Virus record (IMG/VR): IMGVR_UViG_3300010885_034493
Location: 1 to 35,305 of that record
From: a virus
Length of the DNA: 35,305 nucleotides
Direction: 5' to 3' (one strand)
Each line of letters starts with the position of its first letter. Positions within the stretch are counted from its first letter, which is position 1. A model generated the notes under the pieces. That model did no database searches. It was not told where the DNA came from and was given only the letters and a program-made list of their open reading frames with translations. Of the stretch, positions 16,497 to 25,615 are shown in pieces. The translations under genes were made by a program, and so were the position numbers.

Positions 16497-17158
16497 CACG
16501 CAAACACCCCGTTATCGCCGAATCCCGGCGTGTCAAACTTGATCGTCTTCAAGTACGTCACAACGAACGTATCATTCGCGGCGGTAATCGTCCCACCGTG
16601 ATTGATCGAGCTGTTGGTCACATCGACCGACGTCGCCGAGATAGCGATCGGTGCCTGCTCGGTACCGCTCACGACCTTGACGATGCTCAGGACGTCGTTC
16701 ACCTTATCAATGGGGAACGCCAGCCCAAGACCATCGCCGCTGATGCCGCAAGTCAGCGCATCGCCAGAAGCAGCGCCGGTAACGGTGCGAACAACAACGC
16801 TGGTGATCTGATCGAACACCAGAGTCGTGGTGCCCGTCGTGGCCGAGCCGCTGGTGCAGGTAACGCTGACGCGCTCGTTGATCGGTTTACCAAAACGGTG
16901 ACCAAAGAACTCTACCGTCGCAGCAAGACCGCCGCCGCCACCAGAAGCGTCGGTGAGAACCAGCGTGACCTTACGGGCAACGCGGAACATCAGGCCAGAA
17001 GCCGTCGCAGCGAGCGTAAGCGCTGAACCGCTCGACAATCCCGAAGGATCGACAGAGGCAACGACGTAGTTCACGGTGACTGCGCGCGGATTCGGGATGA
17101 CTTCCCGGAACATGCGCAGCGCCGACCTTTCGTCGACTTGATTGAGAACAATAGCCAT
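16496..17158 (-). CDS. Beta-rich head protein, possible decoration protein
   Basis: A 220-residue product starting at ATG 17158 after a perfect GGAGGT site. Ser, Thr, Val and Gly alternate through most of the length (SALTLAATASGLMFRVARKV), typical of beta sandwiches. It lies between the C1q-like protein and the scaffold gene, one base after the previous stop. A capsid surface or head-associated role is inferred from this position. No catalytic motif is present. Confidence 0.55.
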   Translation of the reverse strand: MAIVLNQVDERSALRMFREVIPNPRAVTVNYVVASVDPSGLSSGSALTLAATASGLMFRVARKVTLVLTDASGGGGGLAATVEFFGHRFGKPINERVSVTCTSGSATTGTTTLVFDQITSVVVRTVTGAASGDALTCGISGDGLGLAFPIDKVNDVLSIVKVVSGTEQAPIAISATSVDVTNSSINHGGTITAANDTFVVTYLKTIKFDTPGFGDNGVFA

Positions 17159-17159
17159 T

Positions 17160-17636
17160 TCAGACCTCCATCACGTTGAACGCACCGGCGGCGGTCGTGA
17201 AGTTACCGGTCGAAGCGATAACCTTGACGGTAACGACATCACCGACCGCGCAGTTCAAGACGGCTTCGCCCGAAAGCTGAATGGCCTGCGTCGCCGTCGC
17301 CGGCTGCGTCACCTTGCAGGTACCGCCCTGACCCGTCGCGCCGATAAACGATTGGATCGTCAGAACCTGCGAGTTGACAGCGGTGATGTCCGAGAAGCAG
17401 TAGTTGACGCGGTACAGACCGGCCTTCGTGATCGTCACGGTGCCGGCAGTAGCGTCGACGATGACGCCGCTGCTACGGCTGTTCGTCCACGCGCTCGCAG
17501 CGGTGATGGTGGTAGCGGCAGTAGGGGTGGTAACGGCAAGCGAAGCGCCGACCGTCAGGTACGCATACTGCGGAGCCGAAACCAGGCCGTCAGGGTGGTT
17601 CTTGGCATCGGCAGAACGCTGGATTGCAATCGACAT
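17160..17636 (-). CDS. C1q/TNF-like jelly-roll protein, decoration candidate
   Basis: A 158-residue product starting at ATG 17636 after AAGGAGA. The second half has the pattern of C1q/TNF-like jelly rolls: VTITKAGLYRVNYCFSD, then paired strands, LSGEAVLNCAVGDVVTVKV and a final hydrophobic strand. Such domains form trimers and occur in phage fibres and capsid decorations. Here the gene opens the head cluster, which favours decoration. The function is inferred, with the fold called from sequence pattern only. Confidence 0.6.
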   Translation of the reverse strand: MSIAIQRSADAKNHPDGLVSAPQYAYLTVGASLAVTTPTAATTITAASAWTNSRSSGVIVDATAGTVTITKAGLYRVNYCFSDITAVNSQVLTIQSFIGATGQGGTCKVTQPATATQAIQLSGEAVLNCAVGDVVTVKVIASTGNFTTAAGAFNVMEV

Positions 17637-17657
17637 AACGAGTCTCCTTTTCAGTCG

Positions 17658-17678
17658 GGTCGGTAAAGGCTACCGACC
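17658..17678. terminator. Hairpin between lysis and head genes
   Basis: GGTCGGTA (17658-17665) and TACCGACC (17671-17678) form an 8-bp stem with a 5-base loop. In the minus-strand direction no U-tract follows; instead the ribosome site of the 17160-17636 gene comes next. It may therefore be an attenuator, RNA-processing or stability element and not a classical terminator. Confidence 0.4.
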
Positions 17679-17701
17679 GCGTTGTAGCGCTGTCAACTTA
17701 C

Positions 17702-18220
17702 CTATGTAACTGCGAAAACTGGTCGAACAGCGCGAACCGTGTAAACTTTAGGGTCGTTTCCCCACGTTGTAGCACCGCGAAGGGTATCCTTGCTGATGAC
17801 GATGTCGTCGCCAGTAGCAGGATCTGAACAGACGAAGTCGCCGATGTCACTCAGGCTATGCGCGAGCACCCAATGGTCGCCGCGTTCGTCGTTTTTGTGG
17901 TCGACGTGCAGCAAACAGCACCCCTTTGCGATCAGCGCTGAACGGACTGCGGGCGAAATCTCTGCTCCAGTAACGATGGACTTGATGTCGAGTCCTGCCG
18001 GCCCCTGGATAGCGCTCCAAACGATGAGTTCGCCCCTAAACGCCTGTTTGTCTCGTCCCATCGCGCTGAGATGAGGCGGCAACAGCTCCATCGCGCGCAA
18101 AAACCCGGCGGCTTCGCATAGGCAAGTCAAAACGCAGCCATAACGACCGATGGTTCCGGGTCCAAAACCCAGAGTCGCCTTCGACCATCGAGGATCAGCT
18201 TGACGCAATCGCTTTGACAC
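17702..18220 (-). CDS. C39-like cysteine peptidase, probable endolysin
   Basis: A 172-residue product from GTG 18220, with GAAGGA as ribosome site. The opening DPRWSKATLGFG followed by GTIGRYGC matches papain-like C39 peptidases, with Cys29 as the likely nucleophile. DHWVLA gives His116, and SDPATG gives Asp133 as the third residue. Proteins of this type in phages probably cut peptide bonds in cell-wall cross-links. It has no signal peptide, so release would need a holin. Two small membrane proteins lie directly upstream. A virion-processing protease is the alternative. Confidence 0.7.
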   Translation of the reverse strand: MSKRLRQADPRWSKATLGFGPGTIGRYGCVLTCLCEAAGFLRAMELLPPHLSAMGRDKQAFRGELIVWSAIQGPAGLDIKSIVTGAEISPAVRSALIAKGCCLLHVDHKNDERGDHWVLAHSLSDIGDFVCSDPATGDDIVISKDTLRGATTWGNDPKVYTVRAVRPVFAVT

Positions 18221-18277
18221 GGCATCCTTCTCGTCGAGAACCGATGTGTCTCCCCCCGTGTCGGATCTCTCCTAGCG

Positions 18278-18304
18278 CAGCGCCCCGAAAGGGGCGTTGT
18301 GTCT
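18278..18304. terminator. GC-rich hairpin with GAAA loop
   Basis: CGCCCC (18281-18286), loop GAAA, GGGGCG (18291-18296), extended by C-G, A-T and G-T pairs at the base. On the plus strand a T-rich run (TTGTGTCTTTT) follows, as in intrinsic terminators. On the minus strand, the direction of the surrounding genes, no T-run follows. It may block antisense transcription or act as a processing or pause hairpin between the holin-like gene and the peptidase gene. Confidence 0.45.
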
Positions 18305-18305
18305 T

Positions 18306-18527
18306 TTAGGGCTTCTTATTCAACGAAATCTTCTCGATCCCATCGGCGATGACGTCGGCGGCATCGGCAGCAGCGTCGTTTGCCGGGTCTTTGTCGCTAT
18401 GGGCGCGCTTCGCGTAGGAGCGCAGCAAGCCAACGACGACGTCGCGGGCGAAAAGAGCCAGCAGAACCATCACAACCTGCGCGACGGCATGCGGGCTGAC
18501 GAGGTCTTTGGCGAACATCTCGAGCAT
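18306..18527 (-). CDS. Small membrane protein, holin candidate
   Basis: A 73-residue product. ATG 18527 is chosen because GGAGG stands at the correct distance; a longer TTG start at 18539 overlaps the previous gene. Residues about 14-36 form a hydrophobic segment (AVAQVVMVLLALFARDVVVG), followed by a basic patch and a polar tail. One membrane segment beside a peptidase gene suggests a holin or holin-like protein. An Arg-Asp pair in the segment is unusual, so the assignment is tentative. Confidence 0.5.
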   Translation of the reverse strand: MLEMFAKDLVSPHAVAQVVMVLLALFARDVVVGLLRSYAKRAHSDKDPANDAAADAADVIADGIEKISLNKKP

Positions 18528-18528
18528 C

Positions 18529-18762
18529 TCAGCCTCCAAACTTCGTTAGGACGGTTTCCAGTCGGTCAAAGCGCCGGTCCAAGTCCTCGCGGAGCCTGTC
18601 GACAGCGCCTTTGACGGCATCGAGGCTTTCCTTGCTGGCTTTGTCGGCCTTCAACTCAGCCACAACCTCTTCCAAGCGGCCAACGCGCGCCTGCAGGGTC
18701 GCCCATGCTGCTGCACCTCCGACGACGGAAGAGATAGATGCGGTTACGATGGTTTCGATCAA
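18529..18762 (-). CDS. Membrane-anchored coiled-coil protein, lysis candidate
   Basis: A 77-residue product from TTG 18762, which overlaps the previous stop as TTGA and follows GGAGG. Residues 4-22 are a membrane segment (TIVTASISSVVGGAAAWAT). The rest is a heptad-rich coiled coil with Leu, Val and charged residues (LEEVVAELKADKASKESLD). N-terminal anchor plus long coiled coil is the layout of inner-membrane spanins; small holins with coiled tails are an alternative. The lysis neighbourhood supports either reading. Confidence 0.5.
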   Translation of the reverse strand: MIETIVTASISSVVGGAAAWATLQARVGRLEEVVAELKADKASKESLDAVKGAVDRLREDLDRRFDRLETVLTKFGG

Positions 18763-19286
18763 GGTGTTCCTCCGTCGACTGCTGAGAGATCATATCCTTC
18801 GGTGCGATCTGCCGGCGTCGGGCCACCGCCCCATTGAATGGGGATACCTACAGGACTTCCAGGCGTAAGAACAGCGACGGCTTGACCGATGCTCCCACCA
18901 TCAGGGGTTTCGCCGGTCAGCACTTCTCGCCACTCACGCGCTTGTTCTCGCGTCAGCGCCATAGCCACTTGGCATCCAGCACCGTTAGGCAGCGTGTGAA
19001 AGCCGCTAATCGCGTTGGCCTCAAGCATCGAATAAATGTCTCGCGCCGCTTGTGCCTTATCTCCGTCAAGACCAGACACTTCGCCAGGACGATCACCACC
19101 ACCCTCAAGGAGAACAGCGCATTGGTCCGTTGCCGGGTCAGCAACCAATACACAGTCTCCTTCGTTGGGAGCGCATTCGATCAAGAACTGGCCAGTAGGC
19201 GACAGCGTCGACGACAGATAGGCAAAACCACCGGCGATGGAGCCACCGACTGCAACGAGAAGAGCGGCAAGACGATTACGGTTCAC
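18759..19286 (-). CDS. Membrane-anchored hypothetical protein in the lysis cluster
   Basis: A 175-residue product. GTG 19286 overlaps the upstream stop as GTGA; a longer start at 19331 is less likely. Residues 5-24 are hydrophobic (RLAALLVAVGGSIAGGFAYL), probably a signal anchor. The remaining domain has four Cys and many acidic residues and would face the periplasm or outside. It ends in a Gly/Pro tail. The family is not recognised. Genes on both sides also carry export or membrane segments. Confidence 0.55.
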   Translation of the reverse strand: MNRNRLAALLVAVGGSIAGGFAYLSSTLSPTGQFLIECAPNEGDCVLVADPATDQCAVLLEGGGDRPGEVSGLDGDKAQAARDIYSMLEANAISGFHTLPNGAGCQVAMALTREQAREWREVLTGETPDGGSIGQAVAVLTPGSPVGIPIQWGGGPTPADRTEGYDLSAVDGGTP

Positions 19287-21448
19287 GGTGCCACCAGAGC
19301 AGGCCAGAGACGAACGCGCGACAACAAACAACCCGTCTGCGCAGCCGTACCTCCCTGCGTTCCAAGATAAACAAAAGATGAAACTTCTGTCGGCAACGTA
19401 GCCAACGCATCAGTCCCGATACTCAAACCATCGTAGTACGCTTGGATGCTATTCGTTGCCATTGTCTGACGAAGGTTATGCGCCACACCGTCAGAAACGT
19501 CTCCGCTTGCTGCGGTAATCTGCCATTGAACCGATGAGACGACGCCAAGGGCCTCAGCAAAGTCGGTGCTCGCCACACGCAAGCCAGCGTAGTTGGTGCC
19601 GGTGGTTCCAACCGATGCAAAGAGGCGAGAAGTGTCGGTGTCATGCGGCGGGCAAAGCACCTGCACGTCCATCGTCGTTGGACTACCGGTGTAGTGACTT
19701 GCGCCGTCAAATCTGACGTCATCAGCATTGCGTGCTGTTGGCGCCGCTGTCGTTGCAAGGTAGCTGGTCATGATGGGGAACGCTTCAACGCGCACGCCCC
19801 AGAAGCCGCAGTCAGCCGTCGCATCGGCGTCGGTGTAGGTCAGCACGCCGTCAGATGGAGCGCACAACAAATCGTGGTCATTTGGCGCAGCGGTGCCGGT
19901 GTAACTGATGGAGATGCGGCAAAGGCTAACGTCGGCAATTCCATCGCCTGTCGTATCGGCGGGCCAGCGTTGAGCGCGTGCCTGGATGACACCAGCCTGC
20001 ACCGTCTTGACCGCAGAGGTGCAGTCTTCTCCGATGGTGCATGACGCCGACGTGCAAGTGGCGATGTCGAACCATGCGGCGCCGTTCACGACGGTGTTGT
20101 CACGCAGAACAGCAAACGTCTGCGCGCCGGCCTTCGCCCACGCTGAAAACGTGTGCGTCGCTGCCGTCAGCGTGATCGACTGCCGCAAGCCATGCTCGCC
20201 AAGACTATTGGCGCCGTCGACGTCGTCACCCGTCGTCGTCAGGTCAGCGCCAGCCCATGCATCGACGAGAACAGTATCGCCGACCGTGAGAGCCGTCCAC
20301 GTCGCTTCCAACGTCTGGCTTTGAAGCGCGATGTTTGAGACAGCCGGTTCATTCATGTAGCCGGCAAGCGCTGTACCGCCGGAATAAGTACGACGAGCAA
20401 CGCGCGGTGCATTGTTGCCGGCTAGATAAAGCTGTCGTGTGCCGCCGTCGACGACGTCAATGTGCCCAGTAGTGGCGCGCGCCATTGTCGTTGGCGCAGA
20501 TAAGCCGACAGCAAGAGACGGTGCGATGCCAAATGCGGTGACAGTTCGCTGACGCGCGATCGGCGCCCATTGCGCTGGATTAGTCGCGCCGCCGGCCATG
20601 CAGCCCGAGCAACGCCACACGCGGATTGACGAGACCGTAGCGGCGTTCGATGAACCCGCCGACGCCGCACCAACTGCCAACGTCGACGCATTCGTCGCGG
20701 AAGCGGAGCGACCAGAAAAATCCACGCCGCTGCCGGCTGCACCGTTGCCGTAAGCCACCGCGCCGTTTGTGCTCGCCTCAGAGCGATCGATGAACGCAAT
20801 AAAATGCGTCCACGACGACGTTTGTCCAGTTGCGCCAATGACCGACGCCGTCACCGACGCGGTGCGAAGTTGAAGCTGCATGGCTGCCGTTGTCGACTGC
20901 GATAAACGCCAACCATCGGTGCCGGCAAGGCCCTTATCGATAACGACGGCACCAGAGGTTGCGCTCAGTTTGCCCACATACTCGACGACAAAATCGTCGG
21001 TGGTCAAGTCGCCAATCGTCGACGACGCCGCATCGTGGCGTTTCTGCGTTGTCCCGTAGGTGGTCTGCCGTTCAACGGCATCGAGCGCATGAAACGGCGT
21101 GCTAATCGTCGTCGTCGGCGATGACCCGGTACCCGCTTCTGACAAAGTCACGACGCCGCTGCTATTGCGGCAAGTCCAGTTCGTGCCCGAAATACCCTGT
21201 GCGTCACACGCGAGGACCAACGTCATCGACGTGCTGTTGACCGTGAGGCTATCGCTCAGGTCATTCGGCGTCGTGCTGCCGGCAACGAGGTCGAAGTTAG
21301 GCGACGGGGGCGCAGCGGCACCAGACGGTGATCCGTTCGCGCTGTTCCAGCCGAGCGAAGCGTCGCCGCGCATGCCAGCAAACGGGCGAAGCGCCGTCGC
21401 CAGAACCGGGGCCGACAGCAGCGCCAGAACGACGACGATACGCTGCAT
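19283..21448 (-). CDS. Exported multi-domain LamG-like carbohydrate-binding protein
   Basis: A 721-residue product. ATG 21448 overlaps the previous stop as TGATG; GTG 21451 is possible. It starts with a cleavable-type signal peptide (MQRIVVVLALLSAPVLATA). Residues about 120-290 look like a concanavalin/LamG domain with WTHFIAFIDR and ATVSSIRVW. Residues about 370-575 resemble a sugar-binding sandwich of phage fibres, ending in WGVRVEAFPIMTSYLATT. Residues about 590-720 look like a second LamG domain ending in LLSRVRLW. Many Cys residues suit an oxidising compartment. A signal peptide on a late phage lectin is unusual. It may act at the host surface or in exclusion, or be a fibre assembled in an odd way. 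Confidence 0.65.
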   Translation of the reverse strand: MQRIVVVLALLSAPVLATALRPFAGMRGDASLGWNSANGSPSGAAAPPSPNFDLVAGSTTPNDLSDSLTVNSTSMTLVLACDAQGISGTNWTCRNSSGVVTLSEAGTGSSPTTTISTPFHALDAVERQTTYGTTQKRHDAASSTIGDLTTDDFVVEYVGKLSATSGAVVIDKGLAGTDGWRLSQSTTAAMQLQLRTASVTASVIGATGQTSSWTHFIAFIDRSEASTNGAVAYGNGAAGSGVDFSGRSASATNASTLAVGAASAGSSNAATVSSIRVWRCSGCMAGGATNPAQWAPIARQRTVTAFGIAPSLAVGLSAPTTMARATTGHIDVVDGGTRQLYLAGNNAPRVARRTYSGGTALAGYMNEPAVSNIALQSQTLEATWTALTVGDTVLVDAWAGADLTTTGDDVDGANSLGEHGLRQSITLTAATHTFSAWAKAGAQTFAVLRDNTVVNGAAWFDIATCTSASCTIGEDCTSAVKTVQAGVIQARAQRWPADTTGDGIADVSLCRISISYTGTAAPNDHDLLCAPSDGVLTYTDADATADCGFWGVRVEAFPIMTSYLATTAAPTARNADDVRFDGASHYTGSPTTMDVQVLCPPHDTDTSRLFASVGTTGTNYAGLRVASTDFAEALGVVSSVQWQITAASGDVSDGVAHNLRQTMATNSIQAYYDGLSIGTDALATLPTEVSSFVYLGTQGGTAAQTGCLLSRVRLWPALVAP

Positions 21449-21801
21449 CACATGCTCCCGTAAACGACGTCGACAGCGATGGTGCCAGAGGCAGCGGCGC
21501 AGTACATACGCTTGACGTCAGCGCAGAACACCTGACCACCAGAGCAGCCGCTACCGATAGCAAGCGATGTGCTGCTGGTGACGCCAGAGCCGCCAATCTG
21601 AACGCAGGTAGCGCTGGTATTTTCGATGCACATCGTAGATGCACCAGACGGAGCGATCAGGGTCGCGGTGCCGGTGCAGCTCACCGACGTGTTCTGCAAC
21701 TCCACGACGGGGTTCGACAGCGCATGGGCGATCGGCGGCGCAAGACCGACGAGCATCAGCACCAGACCGAGGATGAGATACGGGGCGGCTTCTTTCTTCA
21801 C
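21448..21801 (-). CDS. Small exported Cys-rich protein
   Basis: A 117-residue product from GTG 21801, overlapping the portal stop as GTGA. Residues 8-27 are a hydrophobic export or anchor segment (YLILGLVLMLVGLAPPIAHA) after a Lys-containing start, with an AHA cleavage-like end. The mature part is beta-like and has seven Cys, consistent with disulfides outside the cytoplasm. It is coupled to the LamG protein by overlapping stop and start, so the two probably act together. The family is not recognised. Confidence 0.6.
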   Translation of the reverse strand: MKKEAAPYLILGLVLMLVGLAPPIAHALSNPVVELQNTSVSCTGTATLIAPSGASTMCIENTSATCVQIGGSGVTSSTSLAIGSGCSGGQVFCADVKRMYCAAASGTIAVDVVYGSM

Positions 21802-23651
21802 GTTAAAACTCCTGGGTTTTGCTGAGCGGCCATTTGCTCGACCTCTGCGGTCATCTCAGGGCTACCACCGCCCTGTTCTGGCTGCTGCTGCTGAATGAGC
21901 GCGCGGTAGGCGTTCAAGAGCGCTGCAACGCCGGCAAGACGCTGCGGTCCCATCTGCTCGTTCGACTCCATGAGCGACAACAGCGTCTCAACCGCCGTCG
22001 ACGCGACAAGACTCTGGTCCGCTTCAACAGCAAAGCCCTGCATGGCTTGCTGCGCCTGTTGGAAGACCGCCTTGCGCGTCATCGTCTCAAGCGCGGTGTC
22101 ACGTTGGCCCGTCTGACGACGCTCAGCAGCGCGTTCAATGGGCTCAAAGCCAGCCACCGCATCCTGCTCAGCCTGCGCCGCCTCTGCCGTCTTTGTCTGG
22201 TCAACACCAGGTGCCGGCTCAAGGTAGACGTCGGTTGCGAGGTCAGAACCGACGAAGCGGAGCACTTCGGGAAGACCAGCAACGCCGGTAATCTTGATGA
22301 TGCGCGGGACGACGACGTACTGCTTGCAGAGCGCCAGCATCTGTCGGTAAAGGCGCAACAGAGCATGGTCGCGCATCGCCAACGTCGCCGAGAACTTCTG
22401 CGCATCCAATTCGCTGATGTAGGCCAGATGACGCGCGTTCTTCGTTGCCGACGCATCGGAGCCGACGACGGCTTCGTTGATGCCGAAGACAATGCCAATC
22501 ATCCGTTCGTGCTCTTCAATCTGAGAGAGCAAAAGCGGCGGCGGTGGCGGCGGACCGACGATGCGGAGACCGGCGATGGCGGCTGGATCATCGCACTCGA
22601 TAATCTGGTCTTCGCCGTTCCAGAGGTCGGCAATCTTCTTCGCCGCGAGCACCTTGAGCCACTTCGCAGAGCGCGTCGTCATGCTCGCAAGTGAGGCGTG
22701 CAGTCGGTTCAGCGCAGCCTGCAGCGGGATAGCGTCGTCGACGTGGGTACCGCCATGCGGGCTGTCGGGTTTATCACCACACTTCCAAATGGAGATGGGC
22801 AGCTCACCGTGCTCGTACGGGAACGGACCGTGCTCGACAACGTGACCGGAGACGTGAACCGCAAAGAAGCCGTCAGGGATGCGCGGTGTCTTCTTGTGGT
22901 AGTAATAGATTACTTCGACGAGGTCGCGGTTTTCGCCCCACACCGACTGCGCGGGCGACGATGATGGTGGATCGGTGATGCCGGCTTTCAGCAGCTTGAT
23001 GCGGGCCGTCTCACGGTCGACGTAGCGGCGAACGTAGCAGTAGGAAGAGTCCTCGATGGCCTCTGAGCCGTCAGTGCCCCATTCCCAGATAGCCAACGGT
23101 TCAACGCAGATGTCACCCAAAGGCGTTCCATCGCTACCAAGCGGTCCCTTCCCGCTGTCCCAGTAGGTCCAAAGCGCCGATGTGCCCTGAGCGCCGCAAG
23201 TCCATGCAGCGCGGCTAATCATGCGTCGGTGGTCTTGCTGCTGACGCCAGAACGCCATAAGCTTATTGCTGACGTTCGCCGCTTCGACGTCGCCAAGACT
23301 GCTCTCGCCACCCCATGCTTTCACCGCAGGGTCGCTCTTCGTAACGCGCGCTTGCCAGGTGAGGTGCAGGTTCCGCAGTAAATTACGAGTGACGCGCGGA
23401 AGATACTGCGGCCAGTCGTCGAAGATCAGTTCGTTCTTGCGGTAGTCGATGCCTGCGTACTGGTCACCATTCAAGTATCGTTCAGCGATGACAGCACGAA
23501 GCCACGCCGTCTTTTCGTACGGCTGGAAAACCCGCTGCGCTTCTTGAAGAAGCCCGCGCGCAGTAACTTTGTCCCGCTGAACGGGGACGCCGTCGATGAC
23601 GAACTGTGCAACCGGGACGTCGACGTCGCGGAGGCTCTCAACACCGCTCAC
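21798..23651 (-). CDS. Portal protein
   Basis: A 617-residue product starting at GTG 23651 in a GTGA overlap. The early part (RAVIAERYLNGDQYAG, then PRVTRNLLRNLHLTWQARV) is the typical opening of podoviral portal proteins. Charged helices, DAIPLQAALNRLHASLASM and a long C-terminal Gln/Ala/Glu region follow. A run of Pro and Leu lies near residue 368. Twelve copies would form the ring through which the terminase pumps DNA. Its place after the terminase and its length support the call. Confidence 0.85.
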   Translation of the reverse strand: MSGVESLRDVDVPVAQFVIDGVPVQRDKVTARGLLQEAQRVFQPYEKTAWLRAVIAERYLNGDQYAGIDYRKNELIFDDWPQYLPRVTRNLLRNLHLTWQARVTKSDPAVKAWGGESSLGDVEAANVSNKLMAFWRQQQDHRRMISRAAWTCGAQGTSALWTYWDSGKGPLGSDGTPLGDICVEPLAIWEWGTDGSEAIEDSSYCYVRRYVDRETARIKLLKAGITDPPSSSPAQSVWGENRDLVEVIYYYHKKTPRIPDGFFAVHVSGHVVEHGPFPYEHGELPISIWKCGDKPDSPHGGTHVDDAIPLQAALNRLHASLASMTTRSAKWLKVLAAKKIADLWNGEDQIIECDDPAAIAGLRIVGPPPPPPLLLSQIEEHERMIGIVFGINEAVVGSDASATKNARHLAYISELDAQKFSATLAMRDHALLRLYRQMLALCKQYVVVPRIIKITGVAGLPEVLRFVGSDLATDVYLEPAPGVDQTKTAEAAQAEQDAVAGFEPIERAAERRQTGQRDTALETMTRKAVFQQAQQAMQGFAVEADQSLVASTAVETLLSLMESNEQMGPQRLAGVAALLNAYRALIQQQQPEQGGGSPEMTAEVEQMAAQQNPGVLT

Positions 23652-24037
23652 CGCCGCGACCCGAAGGCTTGCAGGAGCATCTCAATCTGCTTGTCGCGTG
23701 CCTGTTGGCGTTCAAGCGCGGGGCGTTCGGTGACGTCGGCACCAGCACCGGCAAAACTGCCGGCCATTTGCCCCAGAGCGCCGCCGATGCCGCCACCCAA
23801 CTGAGCGCCGGGAAGTGCGCCGATGCCGCCAGCGCCGGCACCGAGAACACCGCCGATGCCAGCGCCGATAGCGGAACCAGCCATAGGGGCAGCGCCGGCC
23901 AACATACGCAGAAGGTCAGCAGTCCCCGACGACTTCTCGTTCTGCCGTTGTTCCGCAGCAGAGGGACCAGCGACGCGACCCATGCCGCGATACTTCTCGT
24001 AAGGCTGAGTGTACGGGTTAGCCATGTGCGAAAGCAT
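23648..24037 (-). CDS. Gly-rich membrane-active small protein
   Basis: A 129-residue product if ATG 24037 is used. A TTG at 24061 and an ATG at 24025 are also possible, and none has a strong ribosome site. After a polar start (NPYTQPYEKYRGMGR), residues about 43-100 are Gly/Ala glycine-zipper repeats such as GAGIGGVLGAGAGGIGA. These can insert in or span membranes. The C-terminus is charged. It lies between the large terminase and portal genes, an odd place for a hydrophobic protein. A minor virion or ejection role is inferred. Confidence 0.6.
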   Translation of the reverse strand: MLSHMANPYTQPYEKYRGMGRVAGPSAAEQRQNEKSSGTADLLRMLAGAAPMAGSAIGAGIGGVLGAGAGGIGALPGAQLGGGIGGALGQMAGSFAGAGADVTERPALERQQARDKQIEMLLQAFGSRR

Positions 24038-24091
24038 GACGTCCCAAGGCGGCGGCGTCAACTTTCTACCACTAAGGAAAAAGGTTTTGTC

Positions 24092-25615
24092 CTACCAGCC
24101 TCTGTCTTTTGGTCGGCGCAGGCTACGCAAGATAGCTTCGGCGTTGACGGTCTTCTGCGGGTCAGCCGGTAGACGTGAAACGACGTATGGTGAACGCTTG
24201 ATCAGGCGAAGGCAGAAGCCGATGGCCATGAGCAGGTCTTTTCGGCCTTTCCAGTTGCCATGCTGGTCCTGGTGCAGCTCGTCGGCTTCGTCGGCGAGGT
24301 CCTTCGGTCCTTTGATGTGACCGGCGACGATAGCCTCACGTGCCAGCAATAGACCGTCGTACTTTGACGAGACGTCGGTGGTCTGCGTCTGCACGGAGAG
24401 TCCCATCGTGCGCAAGCGGTCGACGGTTCCTTCGCCGATGCCGTTGTCTTCGACGATGAGATCGGGCTGGTAGTGGTTGTGTCGGATGCGCCACTGGTCG
24501 ACGTGCGCGGGCTTGCTGTAGGCGTCGACGAGGTCTTTGACGATGGCGCACAGTTCGCTGATCGTGATGGTGTTGCTTACATAAGCAGAGACGACGGCGC
24601 TGTCTTTCTTGTCGATGACGACGACGGCGCTTCGGTCGCGGTCTTTGCCTGACGCGGTGTCGACGCCGACGACGTATTGGCCGGAACCGTCACGTCGCCA
24701 GCAAGGGACGCGAACGCCGCCGGCTTCCAAATAGAACAACGGTTCAATTACCGCTGGCGTCGTTGGTACCCATCGGCCTGTCGACGACGACCACATGTGT
24801 TCTGGCCGTTGCGGGAACTCTCGCATGGCGCGGACTAGGTCACCGGCCGCCATGTCGCGGACTGCGGTTGTAAGCCACCATGACGCGGCATCGCGTCTGG
24901 TGAAGCCTTCGGCCTGCGCCCACTCCCATTCCTGATCGCTGATAAGCGTGGGTTCTGCGCGATACTCTTCGTGCAACTCGACGGGAAAAAAGAGTTTGTC
25001 GTAGCGGTTGCCGTCGTCGCGCCACAACCGCCTTGCAAGCTGACCGGAGCCCGCTTGAATGTCGCACGTCGTGTCAATCTCCGCGAATCCGTCAAGGGAC
25101 AACGTCGCGGTAAGTGACCCGTAGGTGTCGACGTGACTTGGCCAGAACGACAGCTCTGACAGCAGCAGCCGCTGATAGCTGCCCGATGCACCGAGACGGT
25201 TACTGCCTGCGCTGACGAATTCGACGATTGAACCGCCGGGAAAGCGTGCGCGTTCGCTGTTGACGTATGCACCTAGTCCCAGCTGTCGATTCAGTATGCT
25301 AAAGAACGCGCTGCGCTCGAGCGTTTTGTCGTCCGTGTCGACGACGATGGCGGCGCGCACACGATGGCCGAGACCGTCGACGGTGGCTGTCCACGCGGCG
25401 AGTTCCAGCGTGCGTGCCGTCGTGTTTCCGATCTGGCGGGGTTTTGCACAGTACAGCCAGCGGCCGTTGTGCTGCGCTTGTTCCGAGCGACGCCAGCCCT
25501 CGACCTGCTCAGCGTTAGGTTGCCACGTCGACGTTGCGCCAGTTCTATGGTCAGTAATGCGGCACGACTGCGCTAAGACCGACATAGCGTTAGCCGGGAG
25601 CACAGGCAGCGTCAT
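24092..25615 (-). CDS. terL: Terminase large subunit
   Basis: A 507-residue packaging motor. An ATPase Walker A variant is at residues 58-66 (KPRQIGNTT), and a Walker B with its catalytic Glu is at about 150-158 (LLLSELSFW). The nuclease domain shows Asp319 in VGVDTASG, Asp390 in IVEDNGIG and a third Asp near 460 in GRKDLLMAIG. It cuts concatemers and pumps DNA through the portal. ATG 25615 overlaps the stop of a 31-residue frame. The small subunit lies just upstream. Confidence 0.9.
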   Translation of the reverse strand: MTLPVLPANAMSVLAQSCRITDHRTGATSTWQPNAEQVEGWRRSEQAQHNGRWLYCAKPRQIGNTTARTLELAAWTATVDGLGHRVRAAIVVDTDDKTLERSAFFSILNRQLGLGAYVNSERARFPGGSIVEFVSAGSNRLGASGSYQRLLLSELSFWPSHVDTYGSLTATLSLDGFAEIDTTCDIQAGSGQLARRLWRDDGNRYDKLFFPVELHEEYRAEPTLISDQEWEWAQAEGFTRRDAASWWLTTAVRDMAAGDLVRAMREFPQRPEHMWSSSTGRWVPTTPAVIEPLFYLEAGGVRVPCWRRDGSGQYVVGVDTASGKDRDRSAVVVIDKKDSAVVSAYVSNTITISELCAIVKDLVDAYSKPAHVDQWRIRHNHYQPDLIVEDNGIGEGTVDRLRTMGLSVQTQTTDVSSKYDGLLLAREAIVAGHIKGPKDLADEADELHQDQHGNWKGRKDLLMAIGFCLRLIKRSPYVVSRLPADPQKTVNAEAILRSLRRPKDRGW

